The notes under the pieces: model-generated
Seen by the model: the letters and a program-made list of their open reading frames with translations, nothing else
The model's database searches: none
Told to the model about the DNA's origin: nothing
Made by a program: the position numbers and the translations under genes
Shown here: one piece after another, positions 45,326 to 45,435 of the stretch
How the letters are laid out: each line of letters begins with the position of its first letter
Position numbering within the stretch: the first letter of the stretch is position 1
Source: Alteromonas genovensis
Lineage (GTDB): Bacteria; Pseudomonadota; Gammaproteobacteria; Enterobacterales; Alteromonadaceae
Direction: 5' to 3'
DNA: 45,435 bases
Assembly (NCBI RefSeq): GCF_010500895.1
Contig: NZ_JAAAWO010000017.1
Location: 1 to 45,435 of the forward strand

Positions 45326-45435
45326 TGGGACCTGGCAGTGTCCTACTCTCACATGGGGAAACCCCACACTACCATCGGCGCTAATACGTTTCACTTCTGA
45401 GTTCGAAATGGAGTCAGGTGGTGCCGTATCGCTAT
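45326..45435 (-). rRNA. rrf: 5S ribosomal RNA, 3' part (5' end beyond the window)
   Basis: The reverse complement contains the universal 5S core CCGAACTCAGAAG-type sequence (here TTTCGAACTCAGAAGTGAAAC), GCGCCGATGGTAGTGTGGGG, CCCCATGTGAGAGTAGG and the 3' strand CTGCCAGGTCCC. About 110 nt are visible; the 5' end lies past the window edge. The 3' boundary is approximate. 23S and 16S genes would lie beyond the right edge. Confidence 0.95.

Overview
The window reads as chromosome of a marine gammaproteobacterium of the Alteromonadales, most likely Alteromonas or a close relative. This is inferred from the proteins (SlmA, UbiK, Rep, KdkA, YjbEFGH, DUF1820, ImuA/ImuB/DnaE2), from the gene orders (coaD-mutM, rpmB-rpmG, coaBC-slmA, ubiC-ubiA) and from the moderate, slightly AT-rich base composition. 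No database search was possible. There is no prophage, no intact transposase and no CRISPR array; most of the window is core genome with small accessory insertions.

Layout. 1-1026: the end of an unidentified plus-strand gene, a DUF1826 gene with a likely Zur box, and tRNA-Arg(CCG). 1273-6437: a cytochrome c5-like protein, a GAF-GAF-GGDEF-EAL protein and the Rep helicase. 6557-8349: ubiquinone genes ubiK, ubiA and ubiC. 8350-12951: a palindromic repeat element, a FliL-like secreted protein, rhomboid protease glpG, and a glpE-tdh-kbl operon for threonine breakdown. 13093-17236: a translationally coupled operon of a PstS-like periplasmic protein, an outer-membrane barrel and a Cache-like GGDEF-EAL protein. 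17339-22229: a GT9 LPS glycosyltransferase, kdkA, coaD, mutM, a small membrane protein, a MITE-like element, rpmG and rpmB. 22598-29194: two envelope operons, a TagF/TagD/TagF-like glycerol-phosphate cassette on the plus strand and yjbEFGH on the minus strand. They lie between rpmB and radC, which are neighbours in E. coli. 29289-36783: radC, coaBC, slmA (with no dut between coaBC and slmA), an M28 peptidase, DUF1820, a DUF885 peptidase and a small membrane protein. 37067-42465: a LexA-box promoter driving imuA-imuB-dnaE2, the SOS mutagenesis cassette. 42531-45435: an orphan solute-binding protein, a PagL-like lipid A deacylase whose ribosome site is locked in a hairpin, a 9-bp tandem array, an EF-hand protein, and the 3' part of a 5S rRNA gene at the window edge.

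Themes. Envelope remodelling recurs (GT9, KdkA, glycerol-phosphate transferases, YjbEFGH, PagL, porin). Two c-di-GMP proteins are present; one has substitutions in its EAL motifs, while the other has intact GGDEF and EAL motifs and is coupled to a putative periplasmic sensing pair. The regulatory sites best supported by sequence are the Zur-like box (846-860), the LexA box (37094-37113), the rpmB promoter and the Shine-Dalgarno-masking hairpin before pagL (43502-43521).
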